Positions 62,881-64,000 of a stretch of 64,000 nt of DNA are shown one piece after another; within the stretch, counting starts at the first letter, position 1, and each line of letters starts with the position of its first letter. Source of the stretch: Adiantum capillus-veneris. Lineage: Eukaryota > Streptophyta > Polypodiopsida > Polypodiales > Pteridaceae. The translations under genes were made by a program, and so were the position numbers. The DNA lies in contig CM043950.1 of the NCBI GenBank assembly GCA_014529385.2, positions 74,347,935-74,411,934 on the forward strand, read 5' to 3'. The notes beneath the pieces were generated by a model. It worked only from the letters and a program-made list of their open reading frames with translations. It searched no databases and was not told where the DNA came from.

Positions 62881-63340
62881 CTGTGACCCAAAAGAGAAAG
62901 ACATTGCATAGAATCCGATGTGAGTTGTCGTTGATAGACTAAACCAAAATCTGTAGTGCCTTTCAAGTATTTCAACACACGCTTTGCAGCACACCAATGC
63001 TTAAGAGAAGGACATGCAAGATGTTGTCCAAGATAATTAGCAGCAAACAGAATATCAAGACGAGTGTTCATGCCGACAAACTAAAGACATCCAATCAAGT
63101 TAGCATAAGGTTGATTTGTGACAAGTTGATCGCCATTGTTAGAAGTGTTCTTCATAGAGCTTGCAAGACAAGGTGTGTTGGCTGAATGTGCAGATTCCAT
63201 ACCAAATTTTTGAATAGTATCTGCAATAAACTTTGACTGTCGAAGGAATAAAATACCTTTTGTACGGTTCCGTTGGATTTGAATGCCATATAGTGCCTTA
63301 TGGAGTTGAGCAACAAGGTCTTATTTACCTGGAATAACAA
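62880..63340 (-). pseudogene. reverse transcriptase of element C, C-terminal part
   Basis: After a stop near 63,320 the text KALYGIQIQRNRTKGILFL runs from the start of the palm straight into the thumb/connection region; then KFIADTIQKFGMESAHSANT. 62,838-63,071 continues with RLDILFAANYLGQHLACPS and AAKRVLKYLKGTTDFGL. The catalytic YVDD block expected between these is missing. Confidence 0.88.
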
Positions 63341-63431
63341 ACCCTTCTGGTTGTTCCATATAAATTTCCTCTTTCAAGTCACCATTAAGAAAAGTAGTTT
63401 GCACATCCATTTGATGAGCTTCTAAATCAAA

Positions 63432-63983
63432 TTAAATAGCAAATGCCAATAAAACTCGAACACTTGTAATGCGAACAACTGGTGAAAAAGTCTCTTGATA
63501 ATCAACACCAGCTACTTGGGAGTAACCTTTTGCAACTAAACGCACCTTGAACTTATCAAAAGATCCATATGCTTTTACTTTTGTCTTATACACCCACTTA
63601 CATTTAATAGTTGTACGACCAGGAGGTAATTCAGTTAGTATCCATGTACCTTTAGAGATAAGAGAATCGTACTCTGCTTCCATAGCCTCTTGCCATTGAT
63701 CCTTTTGTGGTGAAGAGATAGCTTCATCATAAGTAATGGGATCTTCGGAAGTAGAAAAAGAATTATCAGCAATATCGTCATCATAAACATGACATGAGCC
63801 ATGTTCAAAATGAATAGGCAGATCAACAAAAATATCAATATCATCATTGGCAACATTCGGAATGGATGGTTGTGAAGAGGAAAGTTTCTCTATAGGAAGA
63901 GTTTCATCTTCTAAAAGAAATGGAAAAGCCTGAACCAATGGTTTAGTATCATCAGAATCATCCATGGACCATGAGCCTCCCAT
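63432..63983 (-). pseudogene. reverse transcriptase of element C, N-terminal part
   Basis: A 183-codon open frame: acidic spacer, YDEAISSPQKDQWQEAME, YDSLISKGTWILTELP, CKWVYKTKVKAYGSFDKFK, RLVAKGYSQVAGVDYQETF, SPVVRITSVRVLLAFAI. A stop follows, then [17 protein letters not shown]-type text. It reaches the window edge. Confidence 0.92.
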
Positions 63984-64000
63984 AAGCTGTTCATTAAAAG

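Larger units (their letters stand above)
62019..64000 (-). mobile_element. element C: Ty1/copia element, 3' half
   Basis: Minus strand: RT, RNase H, 3' untranslated region, PPT and 3' LTR. RT before RNase H with integrase upstream (outside the window) is the copia order. It runs off the right edge. Its 3' region is very like the last 150 internal bases of TRIM T. The five bases left of the LTR read AATAA; the matching TSD would lie beyond the window. Confidence 0.93.

Noticed and set aside
1-64000. A host gene between elements
   Set aside because: All frames over about 150 codons belong to retroelement proteins or to element-linked ORFs; the unassigned stretches have no coding signal I could recognise.

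Overview
This window is plant nuclear DNA made almost wholly of LTR retrotransposons inserted into one another. I find no convincing cellular gene, no tRNA or rRNA gene and no CRISPR array. The evidence for a land plant is the mix of families: chromovirus-type Ty3/gypsy elements primed by initiator tRNA-Met, a Ty3/gypsy element with a second plant-type RNase H, Ty1/copia, a TRIM, and a 21.5 kb giant gypsy element with extra 3' ORFs. The clade cannot be read from the sequence; it suits a large, repeat-rich plant genome. Almost every coding region is broken by stops, frameshifts, deletions or insertions.

Layout, with labels used throughout. A (about 1-4,002, minus): truncated 3' end of an element related to B. 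G (4,552-8,570, minus): chromovirus pol remnant, split in its reverse transcriptase by T (7,202-8,102), a complete 901-bp TRIM with TSD CGGAT. H (plus): an old gypsy element in three pieces, 8,571-12,001, about 37,085-39,897 and 61,384-61,950, carrying a 246-bp MITE at 11,231-11,476.

N (12,002-37,084, minus) interrupts the reverse transcriptase of H. It is a non-autonomous element with three LTRs; the LTRs carry 69-bp repeats present 3, 5 and 4 times, and one internal copy holds a 142-bp solo LTR (S). P (15,611-30,727, plus), a chromovirus with 152-bp LTRs, sits inside N. Q (16,011-25,374, minus), a gypsy element with about 1.85-kb LTRs and two RNase H regions, sits inside P. The stack H > N > P > Q is four levels deep.

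B (39,898-61,378, minus) interrupts H a second time. It has two 939-bp LTRs, TSD AGTAG, a tRNA-Asp-like primer-binding site, gag, protease, RT, RNase H and integrase. Downstream of integrase it has a second retropepsin-like ORF and a long coiled-coil ORF. Two noncoding blocks carry nine near-identical 24-bp palindromes on a roughly 283-bp period, each block followed by a TTAA-flanked terminal-inverted-repeat element (M1, M2). C (62,019 to the window end, minus) is the 3' half of a Ty1/copia element that appears to be the relative of TRIM T.

The observations most worth following up are the second retropepsin-like domain placed after integrase and seen in both B and H, the palindrome arrays, the paired TTAA transposons in a plant retroelement, and the extra 3' ORF shared by A and B.
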